DNA of 64,000 bases from Meiothermus sp. Pnk-1 (lineage in GTDB: Bacteria; Deinococcota; Deinococci; Deinococcales; Thermaceae), in the NCBI RefSeq assembly GCF_003226535.1, contig NZ_QKOB01000011.1, positions 1-64,000 on the forward strand, written 5' to 3'. Below the pieces are notes generated by a model, which saw nothing but the letters and a program-made list of their open reading frames with translations, made no database searches and was not told the origin of the DNA. The position numbers were made by a program, and so were the translations under genes. Positions 25,513 to 33,208 of the stretch are shown in pieces (the first letter of the stretch is position 1; every line of letters begins with the position of its first letter).

Positions 25513-26100
25513 ATGGAGCGTCTACTGGAAGTTATGCGCCGCCTGCGGGGGCCGGGCGGCTGCCCCTGGGACAAAGCGCAGACCCACCTGAGCCTGCGCC
25601 CCTACATGCTCGAGGAGGCCGCCGAAGCCGTAGACGCCATGAGCGCAGGCGACATGCCCCACCTGGCGGAGGAGTTGGGCGACGTGCTCTTGCAGGTGGC
25701 CTTTCATAGCGTAATCGCCGAGGAGGCCGGCAGCTTCACCTATCCGCAGGTTGAAGGGCTTATTGTGGATAAGCTGATCCGCCGCCATCCGCATGTCTTT
25801 GGCGACGTGCAAGCCGATACCCCTGAGCAGGTCGCGGCGAACTGGCAGGCCATCAAGGCCAAGGAAGGAAAGGCCCGTCCATCCGTCTGTGACGAGGTGC
25901 CCCGCAGCTTGGGGGCTTTGGCCCGGGCCACGGAGTTGCAAAAAAAACTTGGAACCCCTCCGTCTTCAGAAGCTGAGGTAATCGAGGCGCTGCACCAGGG
26001 CGACCTGGCGGAAGCGCTGTGGCGGATGGTGGCCTTGTGTCGAAAAGAGCAGGCTCACCCCGAGATCTTGTTGCGTGAGCGCTGCGAGAAAGCGTGCTAG
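25513..26100 (+). CDS. mazG: MazG nucleoside triphosphate pyrophosphohydrolase
   Basis: The 195-residue enzyme hydrolyses NTPs/dNTPs to NMP and pyrophosphate, removing aberrant nucleotides. The MazG helical core is clear: GCPWDKAQTHLSLRPYMLEEAAEAVDA, then LAEELGDVLLQVAFHSVIAEE and DKLIRRHPHVFGDV. These give the EExxE and ExxD metal sites. It is shorter than E. coli MazG (263 residues), and the second MazG domain is reduced to the helical remainder. It overlaps nothing, but the NudL gene starts 13 bp later, so two nucleotide-cleaning enzymes are adjacent. Confidence 0.94.
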   Translation: MERLLEVMRRLRGPGGCPWDKAQTHLSLRPYMLEEAAEAVDAMSAGDMPHLAEELGDVLLQVAFHSVIAEEAGSFTYPQVEGLIVDKLIRRHPHVFGDVQADTPEQVAANWQAIKAKEGKARPSVCDEVPRSLGALARATELQKKLGTPPSSEAEVIEALHQGDLAEALWRMVALCRKEQAHPEILLRERCEKAC

Positions 26101-26113
26101 CCCTCGCGCGGGT

Positions 26114-26674
26114 ATGAGCCCTGAAGTCCTCAAAGCCATCGTTCGCCGCCCGCCCCGCGCGCTGGAGCTACCCCAAGGCTTCGTGGACGCTGCGGTGCTG
26201 GTGCCGGTATGGGAAGGACGGCTGCTCTTCACCGTGCGCAGCGCCGACTTGCCGCACCACGCCGCCCAGGTGAGCTTTCCCGGTGGGCGTCTAGACCCGG
26301 AGGAGACCATCGAGCAGGCCGCGCTGCGCGAGGCCTGGGAGGAGGTGGGGCTCGAGCCCGGCTTGGTCGAGATCCTGGGCCGCTTAGACCCCACCTTCTC
26401 CCCCTTTGGCTTTCGGGTTTTCCCCCTACTGGCGCAGCTTAGGGAAAACCCCCGGCTCAGGCCCAACCCGCTCGAGGTGAGCGAGATCCTCTGGGTGCCG
26501 GTCGAGGAGCTGCTGCGCGCTCCGGCCTATGCCGAGGAGCGGGCAACCGCCGCCCAGCCCGGTGTGACCAGGCGCCGGGTGTGGCACTACCCCTGGCGCG
26601 GCTACGACATCTGGGGGGTGACCGGGAACATCGTCCACGACTTTCTCGAGCGGATCAAACGGGTGCAGCCGTAG
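26114..26674 (+). CDS. NUDIX hydrolase, NudL/CoA pyrophosphatase type
   Basis: The 186-residue enzyme carries a complete Nudix box, GRLDPEETIEQAALREAWEEVGL, next to VSFPGG. The preceding LLFTVRSADLPHHAAQ matches the CoA-pyrophosphatase (NudL) pattern of L-x-x-x-R-S then H. Such enzymes split CoA or acyl-CoA into 3',5'-ADP and phosphopantetheine. I chose the ATG at 26114; an overlapping GTG at 26075 would lie inside mazG. It is probably co-transcribed with mazG. Confidence 0.88.
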   Translation: MSPEVLKAIVRRPPRALELPQGFVDAAVLVPVWEGRLLFTVRSADLPHHAAQVSFPGGRLDPEETIEQAALREAWEEVGLEPGLVEILGRLDPTFSPFGFRVFPLLAQLRENPRLRPNPLEVSEILWVPVEELLRAPAYAEERATAAQPGVTRRRVWHYPWRGYDIWGVTGNIVHDFLERIKRVQP

Positions 26675-26675
26675 G

Positions 26676-26707
26676 CAGACCGTGGCCATCCCAACGGCGC
26701 CGGTCTG
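26676..26707. terminator. Inverted repeat between convergent NudL and folE genes
   Basis: CAGACCG (26676-26682) is complementary to CGGTCTG (26701-26707) across 18 nt, directly after the NudL stop. No T-run is present on either strand, so an intrinsic bidirectional terminator is only a weak proposal. Confidence 0.3.
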
Positions 26708-26751
26708 TACGCCTGTAGGTTCCCGCGCCCTAGACCCTGGGAAGCCTGGGC

Positions 26752-27357
26752 TCAGCGGATCAGGCTCAAAAATTCCTCGCGGGTCTTGGCGTTGTCGCGG
26801 AAAACCCCCCGCACCGCGCTGGTGGTGGTGCTCGAGTGCTGCTTCTCCACCCCCCGCATCATCATGCACAAATGCACCCCCTCGATCACTACGCCCACTC
26901 CTTGGGGCTCGAGCACCTCCACGATGGCGTCGGCGATCTGGGCGGCCAGCCGTTCTTGCACCTGCAGGCGGCGGGCAAACATATCGGTGATGCGGCCAAA
27001 CTTGGAAAGCCCCAGGATCTTCCCGTTAGGAATGTAGCCGATATGCACCTTGCCGAAGAAAGGCAGCAAGTGGTGCTCGCACATCGAGTAGAACTCGATC
27101 CCCTTGACCACCACCATCTCGCTGCCCTCTCCTTGAAAAACCGCTCCGTTGACGACCTCTTCGAGGCTTTGGCAGTACCCCCGGGTCAGGAAGGCCCAGG
27201 CTTTGGCCACGCGTTCGGGGGTTTTGCGCAACCCTTCCCGCTCGGGGTCTTCCCCGATGACCTCGAGCCACTCCCGGCTCAGCGTAGCCAGGCGTTCCAC
27301 GTCGGTTTCGCAGGGGAAGACCAAGCCCGTGTCGTCAACTTCAATCATGCGCTTCAT
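26752..27357 (-). CDS. folE: GTP cyclohydrolase I
   Basis: The 201-residue enzyme makes dihydroneopterin triphosphate from GTP, the first step of folate biosynthesis. Zinc and catalytic motifs are intact: [12 protein letters not shown] with the Cys and His ligands, IGLSKFGRI-like [24 protein letters not shown], and [13 protein letters not shown] with the second Cys. The ATG at 27357 is backed by GGGAGGAGC. It is the last gene of the ddrO-led minus-strand series, 93 bp after the SDR gene. Confidence 0.96.
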   Translation of the reverse strand: MKRMIEVDDTGLVFPCETDVERLATLSREWLEVIGEDPEREGLRKTPERVAKAWAFLTRGYCQSLEEVVNGAVFQGEGSEMVVVKGIEFYSMCEHHLLPFFGKVHIGYIPNGKILGLSKFGRITDMFARRLQVQERLAAQIADAIVEVLEPQGVGVVIEGVHLCMMMRGVEKQHSSTTTSAVRGVFRDNAKTREEFLSLIR

Positions 27358-27450
27358 GCTGCTCCTCCCGCTCAATCCTCACCGTAACTTAGACGATAGT
27401 TGGACATTTCCTTGGCCGGATAAAATGGCGTGCGAACAAGAGCCCTGTCC

Positions 27451-28158
27451 TTACAGGTTCCATCCCCCCGCAACCTCGATAACCTGACCGGTGACGTACC
27501 CTTCCCGCACGAAAAAGAGCACCGCGCGGGCCAGCTCTTCCAGGGTAGCTAGGCGGCCCATGGGAACCTCCCCCACCGGTTTGGAGACCGAGTTCTCCGC
27601 GATCCCGGGCGAGACCACATTCACCGTCACCCCGCGGCTCGCCAGGCGTTTGGCCAGGGCCTTGCTGTAGAGGATCACCCCGGTTTTGGCTATCGCATAG
27701 GCGGTGATATCGGGCCGGGCCAGCAGGTATTGCACCCCAGCGAAGCCGAGATTCACCACCCGTCCCCAGCCCGCCTCGAGCATGTGGGGAACAGCGGCCT
27801 GGGTGACATAAAAGGTGGCGTTGAGGTTGCTGTCGAGCATCCGCTGCCACTCCTGAGGGCGGCATTCCTCGATGGGTTTTTTGAGGTAGTCGCCCACGTT
27901 GTTCACCAGCACGTGTACCCCCCCCAACCTGGATGCGGCGGTGTTCACCAACCGGCTGGCCTCCTCGGGTTTGGTCACGTCGGCTTGGAGTTTAATGGAG
28001 CGCACCCCCAGAGCTTCCGCTTCTTGGCGGGTGGCCTCGGCCTCCGGTTCGCTGGTTTTGTAGTGTACCGCCACGTCAAAGCCTTCGCGGGCCAGAGCCA
28101 GCAAGATCGCCTTACCGATCCCCTTGGCGGAACCTGTGATGAGAGCAGCGCGGCGCAT
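27451..28158 (-). CDS. SDR-family oxidoreductase with altered catalytic triad
   Basis: The 235-residue protein has the NAD(P)-binding TGSAKGIG motif (9-16), NNVG (87-90) and the active-site Tyr154-x3-Lys158 (YAIAK). The Ser that usually precedes the Tyr, in ISS or GSVVG, is absent: the place reads VVNLGFAG (138-141). Activity by the normal triad is therefore doubtful. It resembles FabG-like reductases; next to folE, a pterin reductase role is conceivable but unproven. The gene begins 3 bp after the Nudix gene, so they are one transcript. Confidence 0.85.
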   Translation of the reverse strand: MRRAALITGSAKGIGKAILLALAREGFDVAVHYKTSEPEAEATRQEAEALGVRSIKLQADVTKPEEASRLVNTAASRLGGVHVLVNNVGDYLKKPIEECRPQEWQRMLDSNLNATFYVTQAAVPHMLEAGWGRVVNLGFAGVQYLLARPDITAYAIAKTGVILYSKALAKRLASRGVTVNVVSPGIAENSVSKPVGEVPMGRLATLEELARAVLFFVREGYVTGQVIEVAGGWNL

Positions 28159-28161
28159 TCC

Positions 28162-28599
28162 CTATACCCTAACCGAAAAAGCTCCATCGCCGCAGGCCAG
28201 ATAGTCTTGCAGCAAGACCCGAGTGAAAGTGTTGAGGGGGTAATGTAACCCTTCCTCTGGCCTTATCCAAGCCCACTCCGCGATCTCCTCGTTGGGCCTG
28301 ACCGCCTCAGACTGGCTTTGCGCGTAGTAGTTTAGGAGGACGAAGTGGGCGGGTTTATGAAACTGCGGGTCGAGGATGGCCTCTTGCACCCGCGCCAGCC
28401 GGACCCCTTGAAGCTCGAGCCCCACCTCCTCGCGTATCTCGCGTCGTAAGGCGGCCTCGAGCGGCTCTCCCCACTCAACTTTCCCGCCGGGGATGCCCCA
28501 TAGCCCCCTCCACTTGGTGGTGCGGACCAGGAGTACTCGCCCGGAGGGGCCGGTGATCAGGGCGGCTACGGTGGGGAGGGGGTGTTTAGAGGAGGCCAT
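28162..28599 (-). CDS. NUDIX hydrolase, MutT-like
   Basis: The 145-residue protein has the full Nudix box GKVEWGEPLEAALRREIREEVGL after WGIPGG, and starts with TVAALITGPSGRVLLVRTTKW. The small size and single domain suggest a nucleotide-pool or ADP-sugar pyrophosphatase; the substrate cannot be read from sequence. It lies 15 bp after irrE and 3 bp before the SDR gene. Damage-response clusters in Deinococcus also contain many Nudix genes, which suits its place here. Confidence 0.9.
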   Translation of the reverse strand: MASSKHPLPTVAALITGPSGRVLLVRTTKWRGLWGIPGGKVEWGEPLEAALRREIREEVGLELQGVRLARVQEAILDPQFHKPAHFVLLNYYAQSQSEAVRPNEEIAEWAWIRPEEGLHYPLNTFTRVLLQDYLACGDGAFSVRV

Positions 28600-28614
28600 G
28601 GCAGCGTATCGTGC

Positions 28615-29322
28615 TCAGTTTGGCGGGGTGCGATAAATCCCATAAACCCGCCCTCCTTTGGCATAGGTATCAAGAAGGAAACGGCGTCGCTGGCGGAGTA
28701 GGGGGGCTTCTCCCTGGAAAGGGAGCCCGGTGACGAGGCTCAGGGCCAGGGCGTGATCCTGGGGGATTTCCGCGTTTTTGGTCAGGCGGGTGGGAAATAG
28801 CTCTCCCTGGCTCGAGAACAGCACCCTCGCAGGGCGCCCGCCGGCGATCACCGCCAGCGCGTGCGGAACCTGATCGGTGAGGGCGATGGCCGCGACCTCT
28901 TCCGAGACCTGGTGGGTTTCGGCTAGCTCTGGGATGAGCTTGGCCCGGAGCCCCCTCTTGGTCAGGATGGCCGCGATGTTCTCGCTGGGCAGAAGCATCT
29001 CAGCAGCTCCTAGGTTACATAAGGCCTCTAGCGTTTGCTCGAACTCCTCTCCCGTGTATTCCTCGTGCATATCCGAGAGCAGATCCTCATCCTGGCGGAT
29101 CAGGTAATGCATTACCTCGTGGGCCAGGGTGAAGCGTTGGCGCTTGGGCGACTGCCCCTCGGCGATGAGGATGCGGCTTCGGTCGAAGTCGAACATCCCG
29201 TCGGTGGGAATAGGGGCGATCTCGAAGCTAGCCCCGATGCCTTTGGCGAGCCGTTCCGGGGTGAGGGGGGCGTTCGCCTTGCGGTACCTTCGAGCGAGCT
29301 CGCGCACTTTAGCCCGTAACAT
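28615..29322 (-). CDS. irrE: IrrE/PprI metalloprotease, activator of the DdrO regulon
   Basis: The 235-residue protein is an ImmA/IrrE-type zinc peptidase that reads as an orthologue of Deinococcus IrrE (PprI). RQRFTLAHEVMH places the HExxH zinc site at 68-72. DLLSDMHEEYTGEEFEQ and TLEALCNLGAAEMLLP follow; Glu99, 31 residues after the first His, fits the third ligand. A helical segment and a GAF-like C-terminal part follow. In Deinococcus, IrrE cleaves the repressor DdrO after radiation or desiccation. The ddrO gene lies 650 bp upstream in the same series. AGGAGAGGAA before the ATG supports the start. It is shorter than the 328-residue D. radiodurans protein, mainly at both ends. Confidence 0.92.
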   Translation of the reverse strand: MLRAKVRELARRYRKANAPLTPERLAKGIGASFEIAPIPTDGMFDFDRSRILIAEGQSPKRQRFTLAHEVMHYLIRQDEDLLSDMHEEYTGEEFEQTLEALCNLGAAEMLLPSENIAAILTKRGLRAKLIPELAETHQVSEEVAAIALTDQVPHALAVIAGGRPARVLFSSQGELFPTRLTKNAEIPQDHALALSLVTGLPFQGEAPLLRQRRRFLLDTYAKGGRVYGIYRTPPN

Positions 29323-29342
29323 TTCCTCTCCTGGGGCGCCTT

Positions 29343-29837
29343 TCAGGCCAGCGCGATATAGATCCGCACCTCGTCACAAGGGGCGCTTGGACAAAAATGC
29401 TCTTCGTACTCGTAGGTAAAAGCCCTCTGAGGAGCGCCCGGTTGGGCGAAATATCGCTGGATTGCCTCCCAGGTCTGGGCTAGCTGTTGTGACGCAGTGG
29501 GGAAGACCAAGTACCTTCCGCTCGGGATGTAAAGGCCCCGCAGGCCATGCGGTACGTCTTCCAGGCTGGGAACCTGGTAGCCCAGCACCACTGAATAAGC
29601 CGACTGCCCGTAGTCGAAGCGCACACAAAAGGGGTGACCTTTGGCTAGCCTACGGGGAATTTGCGCTGCCAGGTCTCCCTGTTCAAGCCGCTTCCACAGA
29701 TCCGGTATGCGGGCGGTCTGGGGGTCGGCCTCCAAGGTTGGGCTGGTATGGGCCTCGCTGCTTTCGCGCAGCGGAACACGAGCCTCGAGGCCCACCACGT
29801 AAAAACCAGAGGCGCTTATCGGGAAGGGCTCTTCCAT
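29343..29837 (-). CDS. GyrI-like/AraC-type effector-binding domain protein
   Basis: The 164-residue protein is a free-standing GyrI-like (bacterial transcription activator effector-binding) domain. Family elements are FYVVGLEARVPL, RIPDLWKRLEQ, YSVVLGYQV, GLYIPSGRYLVFP, TWEAIQRYFAQ and a final VRIYIAL. The conserved Glu in YEYEEHFCP would contact a ligand. Such domains bind cationic small molecules or inhibit DNA gyrase (GyrI). No DNA-binding domain is present. It lies between ddrO and irrE, 20 bp before irrE, so it may modulate the same response; that is inference. Confidence 0.82.
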   Translation of the reverse strand: MEEPFPISASGFYVVGLEARVPLRESSEAHTSPTLEADPQTARIPDLWKRLEQGDLAAQIPRRLAKGHPFCVRFDYGQSAYSVVLGYQVPSLEDVPHGLRGLYIPSGRYLVFPTASQQLAQTWEAIQRYFAQPGAPQRAFTYEYEEHFCPSAPCDEVRIYIALA

Positions 29838-29949
29838 TGCTCCCTATTGTGCCGCTCATTTACCGGCCAGTTGGTCATGTAGGCAACATAGCCAAAACCG
29901 CCCACAGCCCCTGCTCGGGGGGGCTGCGGCAACCGTCGTTCGGCGGGCC

Positions 29950-30342
29950 TTAGCCTTCTAGAACCCGCCGTAGGTGCAGGAAAATTTCGTACCAGTCGCG
30001 CTTAGACTGGGGTCGCTTGCCGCGCAGCTCGATGCGCGAGAGGGTCTTTTGCCAGTCGGGAGTGATCTCTTTGCCCAAGATGGGATCGGCCAGAAGTTCG
30101 GCCAAGCCCTTGGGGAGGGCCGCAGGGGTGCGCTCTCCGGCGAAGTCGGTGGGCTCGAGCAAGTCCTGGACGCTCATGGCATAGGTTCGGGCCAGGGTGT
30201 TGAGGGTCTCCAAGCTGGGGTTGGTACGGCCCCGCTCGAGGTCGGAAAGATAGGGCACGGAAAGCCCGCTCTGCTCGGATAGGTCCTTCAGCCGCCAACC
30301 GCGCTCGCTGCGAAGTTCTCTGAGACGTTCTGCTAGCGTCAT
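29950..30342 (-). CDS. ddrO: DdrO, XRE-family repressor of the radiation/desiccation response
   Basis: The 130-residue protein has an N-terminal Xre helix-turn-helix ([20 protein letters not shown], then [18 protein letters not shown]) and the DdrO-specific C-terminal dimer domain ([46 protein letters not shown]). The Leu106-Arg107 bond, at which Deinococcus IrrE is known to cut DdrO, is present at the same number. A 17-bp palindrome overlaps its own -35 box, as expected for autorepression. The -10 box lies 9 nt before the ATG, so the mRNA is leaderless or nearly so. Confidence 0.93.
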   Translation of the reverse strand: MTLAERLRELRSERGWRLKDLSEQSGLSVPYLSDLERGRTNPSLETLNTLARTYAMSVQDLLEPTDFAGERTPAALPKGLAELLADPILGKEITPDWQKTLSRIELRGKRPQSKRDWYEIFLHLRRVLEG

Positions 30343-30351
30343 ATTGAGGTC

Positions 30352-30380
30352 AGCTTAGCGCAGAACGGGTTTATGGTCAA
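30352..30380 (-). promoter_or_regulatory. ddrO promoter
   Basis: On the minus strand, TTGACC (30380-30375) and TAAGCT (30357-30352) are 17 nt apart. The expected start site falls within about 3 nt of the ATG at 30342. The -35 box lies inside the DdrO operator. Confidence 0.7.
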
Positions 30381-30387
30381 GCCATAA
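30371..30387. promoter_or_regulatory. Radiation/desiccation response motif (RDRM), DdrO operator
   Basis: TTATGGTCAAGCCATAA is a 17-bp palindrome (TTATGG-n5-CCATAA) with the TTATG...CATAA ends of the Deinococcus RDRM. It is the only TTATG-n7-CATAA match I found in the 64 kb. It covers the ddrO -35 box, which predicts autorepression. Confidence 0.82.
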
Positions 30388-30672
30388 TGACCTGATGGGG
30401 TATTGCCATCTGCATATTAATAGAAATACGAGCCTACCAGAGCCCGCCGGGGCGCAGCTTGAGCGATCATCGCGGTGACGATCCAGGCCTAGCTCCGCCG
30501 TGGGGGTGGCCTTGCGCCGAGGCTTTTTGGCCCTGTTGTCCCGCGGATGACGCTTGTAGGGCTCTGGCAACTTGATTTTTGGGGCGGTGGGTTACGCCAA
30601 ACGCGGGGGATCGTCCTCCTCTGGAATCTTGTTCCCAGCCCACTGGGCGGAAGGATACAATCGTTAGCATCT
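30388..30672. other. Gap between ddrO operator and aminotransferase gene
   Basis: No gene is seen. TACAAT (30656-30661) lies 11 nt before the aminotransferase ATG and may be its -10 box. A CCCAG/CTGGG hairpin (about 30636-30649) lies just before it. An open frame continues upstream of the aminotransferase but has no family similarity. Confidence 0.5.
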
Positions 30673-32028
30673 ATGGCGCAGACCCTCGAGTACGATACCG
30701 AACAGCTCATCGAGCAAGACCTGACCCACCTTTTCCACCCGGTCACCAACCTTTACCGCCACCGCCAGACCGGCCCCCTGGTGATGGTGGAGGGGAAGGG
30801 CAGCCGGGTCAGGGATGTTGAGGGAAAGTGGTACTTGGATGGCTTTGCGGGGCTATGGAACGTGAACGTGGGACACGGACGCACCGAGCTGGCCGAGGTC
30901 GCGGCGGAGCAGCTGCGGCGGTTGGCGTTCCAGCCCACTTTCTTCGGGATGGCGACCCCTCCGGCCATCGAACTGGCGGCGAAGCTCTCCGAGCTGCTGC
31001 CGCACCACTCGCACTTCCAGTTCACCTCGGGCGGGGCTGAGTCCAACGAAACCGCTATCAAGATCGCCCGTTACTACTGGGCGCTTTCGGGTCAGCCGCG
31101 GAAGACCAAGATCATCTCGCGGCGCATGGCCTACCACGGGATCGCCATGGGAGCCCTGGCTGCGACCGGGGTCCCGGCCTACCATGCCGACTTTGGGCCG
31201 CTGCCGCCGGGCTTTATCCACGTCACGGCCCCGCTGACCTACCGGAACAATCCTGGGCTCTCGGAGTCCGACTTTGTGGCGATGCTGGCGCGAGAACTCG
31301 AGGAGACCATCGGGCGCGAAGGCCCCGAGACCATCGCGGCCTTCATCGCCGAGCCCGTGCAGGGGGCGGGCGGCTTGGTCCCTCCGCCGAAGGGGTATTG
31401 GCAGGTCATCCCGCAGATCCTGAAGAAGCACCAGATCCTGCTCATCGCCGACGAGGTGATCACCGGCTTCGGGCGCACCGGGAAGATGTTTGCTCAGGAG
31501 ACCTACGGCTTTCAGGCCGACATCACCAGCTTCGCCAAAGGCGTCACCTCGGGCTACGTGCCGTTGGGCGGGGTGGGCGTGACCCCGGAGGTGTACGCGG
31601 TGGTCTCGAGGCCAGACCGGATGTTCATGCACGGCTTCACCTACTCCGGCCACCCCGTGGCCTGTGCGGTGGGGCTGGCCAATATCGCCATCCTCGAGCG
31701 CGAGCGGCTCTGGGAGAACGCCGCCTTACGGGGGGAACAGCTTTTACGCGGCCTCGAGCGCTTGCTCGATCACCCCAACGTCGGCGACGTGCGCGGCAAG
31801 GGCTTGATGGCTTTGGTCGAGGTGGTCGAGGATAAATCGACCAAGAAAAGCTTTGACCCTTCCCAGGGCATCGGTGCAAGGCTCCAGGCCGCCACCCGCA
31901 GGCGGGGGCTCATCGTACGCTGTAACGACACCGGCATCGCCATAGCCCCCCCTCTGATCGTCACCGAGGCCGAGGTGGACGAGATGCTCAACATCCTCGC
32001 GGATTCGCTGGGTGAGGTGTTCGCTTAG
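30673..32028 (+). CDS. Class III PLP-dependent aminotransferase (omega-aminotransferase type)
   Basis: The 451-residue enzyme transfers amino groups from an omega-amine or omega-amino acid to a keto acid. The cofactor site is clear: FTSGGAESNETAIK for phosphate binding, LLIADEVITGFGRTGKMF with the ring-binding Asp, and Lys289 in TSFAKGVTSGYVPLGG for the Schiff base. The first residues (FHPVTNLYRHRQTGPLVM) match the putrescine/beta-alanine-pyruvate group. The ATG at 30673 is chosen by family length. No catabolic partner genes are adjacent, so the substrate is open. Confidence 0.9.
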   Translation: MAQTLEYDTEQLIEQDLTHLFHPVTNLYRHRQTGPLVMVEGKGSRVRDVEGKWYLDGFAGLWNVNVGHGRTELAEVAAEQLRRLAFQPTFFGMATPPAIELAAKLSELLPHHSHFQFTSGGAESNETAIKIARYYWALSGQPRKTKIISRRMAYHGIAMGALAATGVPAYHADFGPLPPGFIHVTAPLTYRNNPGLSESDFVAMLARELEETIGREGPETIAAFIAEPVQGAGGLVPPPKGYWQVIPQILKKHQILLIADEVITGFGRTGKMFAQETYGFQADITSFAKGVTSGYVPLGGVGVTPEVYAVVSRPDRMFMHGFTYSGHPVACAVGLANIAILERERLWENAALRGEQLLRGLERLLDHPNVGDVRGKGLMALVEVVEDKSTKKSFDPSQGIGARLQAATRRRGLIVRCNDTGIAIAPPLIVTEAEVDEMLNILADSLGEVFA

Positions 32029-32225
32029 GGCCAAGGTACAAAACGCGGCGGGTCAGGCCAATCGTGCTGCCAGCCCCCAAGCGGCGGGGAAGGGGGCGTT
32101 AAGGCCTGCGTTACCTCGCCTGGGGGGAGGCTCGAGGCTGCGTAACGTGCGATAAACTCCCCCTGTAGAACGAGCAAATCCGCCATTACGGGCCGTTCAC
32201 GGGCGGGTTTTAGGCTAAGCGGTAG

Positions 32226-32648
32226 ATGCGCCCTTGGACCATCATCGGATTGGTGCTGCTGGGCTACGGTTTGGCTCAGTACCGCAGCGATGCAGCCCCT
32301 CCGGCCCCTGAGAAGCCCTGCCCTCAGCCTGGGCAATACTGGCTCGAGCTCCCCCCGGTGCGCTGGCCGGTGAGGAGTTTGCGCTTAGGCGGCCAGCGCT
32401 ACGGGGCGGAGGCCCTCCTGCGGCTGCTGGCTTCAAGGGCTCGCCAGCCGCAAGATTACCTGCGCCAGCAGCTCGCCGCGGCCAAGCTCAGCCTGGCTAG
32501 CGGGGCCGAGCCCTCGGCCATCGCCGCCACGGTGGCCGAGGCCGATCAGATGCTCCAACGGTTCGCCACGCGCGAGCAGATGCTGGCTTTGGGGGATGCG
32601 CTCGAGGCCTACACCCGTTTCCGTCGCTACACCCCGGGGTGCCGATGA
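32226..32648 (+). CDS. Small exported or anchored protein opening a glycan operon
   Basis: The 140-residue protein begins with a short hydrophobic signal or anchor (WTIIGLVLLGYGLAQY), followed by a Pro-rich stretch and a helical second half (AIAATVAEADQMLQRFATREQML). Two Cys (PCPQPGQ and the final GCR) could form a disulfide. No family is recognised. It overlaps the next gene by an ATGA, so the three genes to 34398 are translationally coupled. A TAGGCT box lies 9 nt before the ATG. Confidence 0.75.
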   Translation: MRPWTIIGLVLLGYGLAQYRSDAAPPAPEKPCPQPGQYWLELPPVRWPVRSLRLGGQRYGAEALLRLLASRARQPQDYLRQQLAAAKLSLASGAEPSAIAATVAEADQMLQRFATREQMLALGDALEAYTRFRRYTPGCR

Positions 32649-33208
32649 CCCTGCACCTATCTTGGCCGCTCCGCCTGGGTTTGGCGACGCTGGCGGCGGT
32701 CGGGGGCTTTGTATGGCTCGAGGCCGCCTGGACGGCTTACCAGGCCGATACCGCGCTGAGCCAGGCTCGCGCCCTGCACCGCCAGGGACAAACCGATGGG
32801 GCCTTACAGGTGCTGGAGGCGGCGCAGCGGCGCGCTTGGGGGAACGCCGAGCTGGCCCTCGAGGCGGGGAACGTTTTCCTGGTGCGGTACTTGCTCGAGG
32901 GGGACGGCGTAGAAGAGGCTATCAACCGATATTCTCGGGCTTCCCGGCTCAATCCGCTCGAGCCCTTTTACCCGGCGAGCTTGGGGCAGGCCCTGTTGCT
33001 GGCGGGGCGGTTCGACCGGGCCGAGGAGGCCCTGGAGCGGGCCTTGTCGGGCGATCCGCACAACCTCGAGTACCTGTGGTGGATGGGTCGGGCCAAGGAG
33101 GGGCAAGGCGACCTAAAGGCGGCGCGGGCGTTCTTCCGGCGGGCGCTCGAGGTGCGCGAGGACCCCCGGGTGCGGGCCGACCTCCTGCGGATCGGGGCGA
33201 GGCGATGA
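32645..33208 (+). CDS. Membrane-anchored TPR protein
   Basis: The 187-residue protein has an N-terminal membrane anchor (LRLGLATLAAVGGFVWL), then about three to four tetratricopeptide repeats (DTALSQARALHRQGQTDGAL; EPFYPASLGQALLLAGRFDRAEEAL; EYLWWMGRAKEGQGDLKAARAF). TPR proteins next to O-antigen ligase or polymerase genes are common and may control chain assembly. It is coupled on both sides by ATGA overlaps (32645 and 33205). Confidence 0.85.
   Translation: MTLHLSWPLRLGLATLAAVGGFVWLEAAWTAYQADTALSQARALHRQGQTDGALQVLEAAQRRAWGNAELALEAGNVFLVRYLLEGDGVEEAINRYSRASRLNPLEPFYPASLGQALLLAGRFDRAEEALERALSGDPHNLEYLWWMGRAKEGQGDLKAARAFFRRALEVREDPRVRADLLRIGARR

Noticed and set aside
29905-29926. CAGCCCC/GGGGCTG hairpin after ddrO as a terminator
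   Set aside because: The T-run follows only after 7 nt on the minus strand, and the downstream genes appear to belong to the same series.
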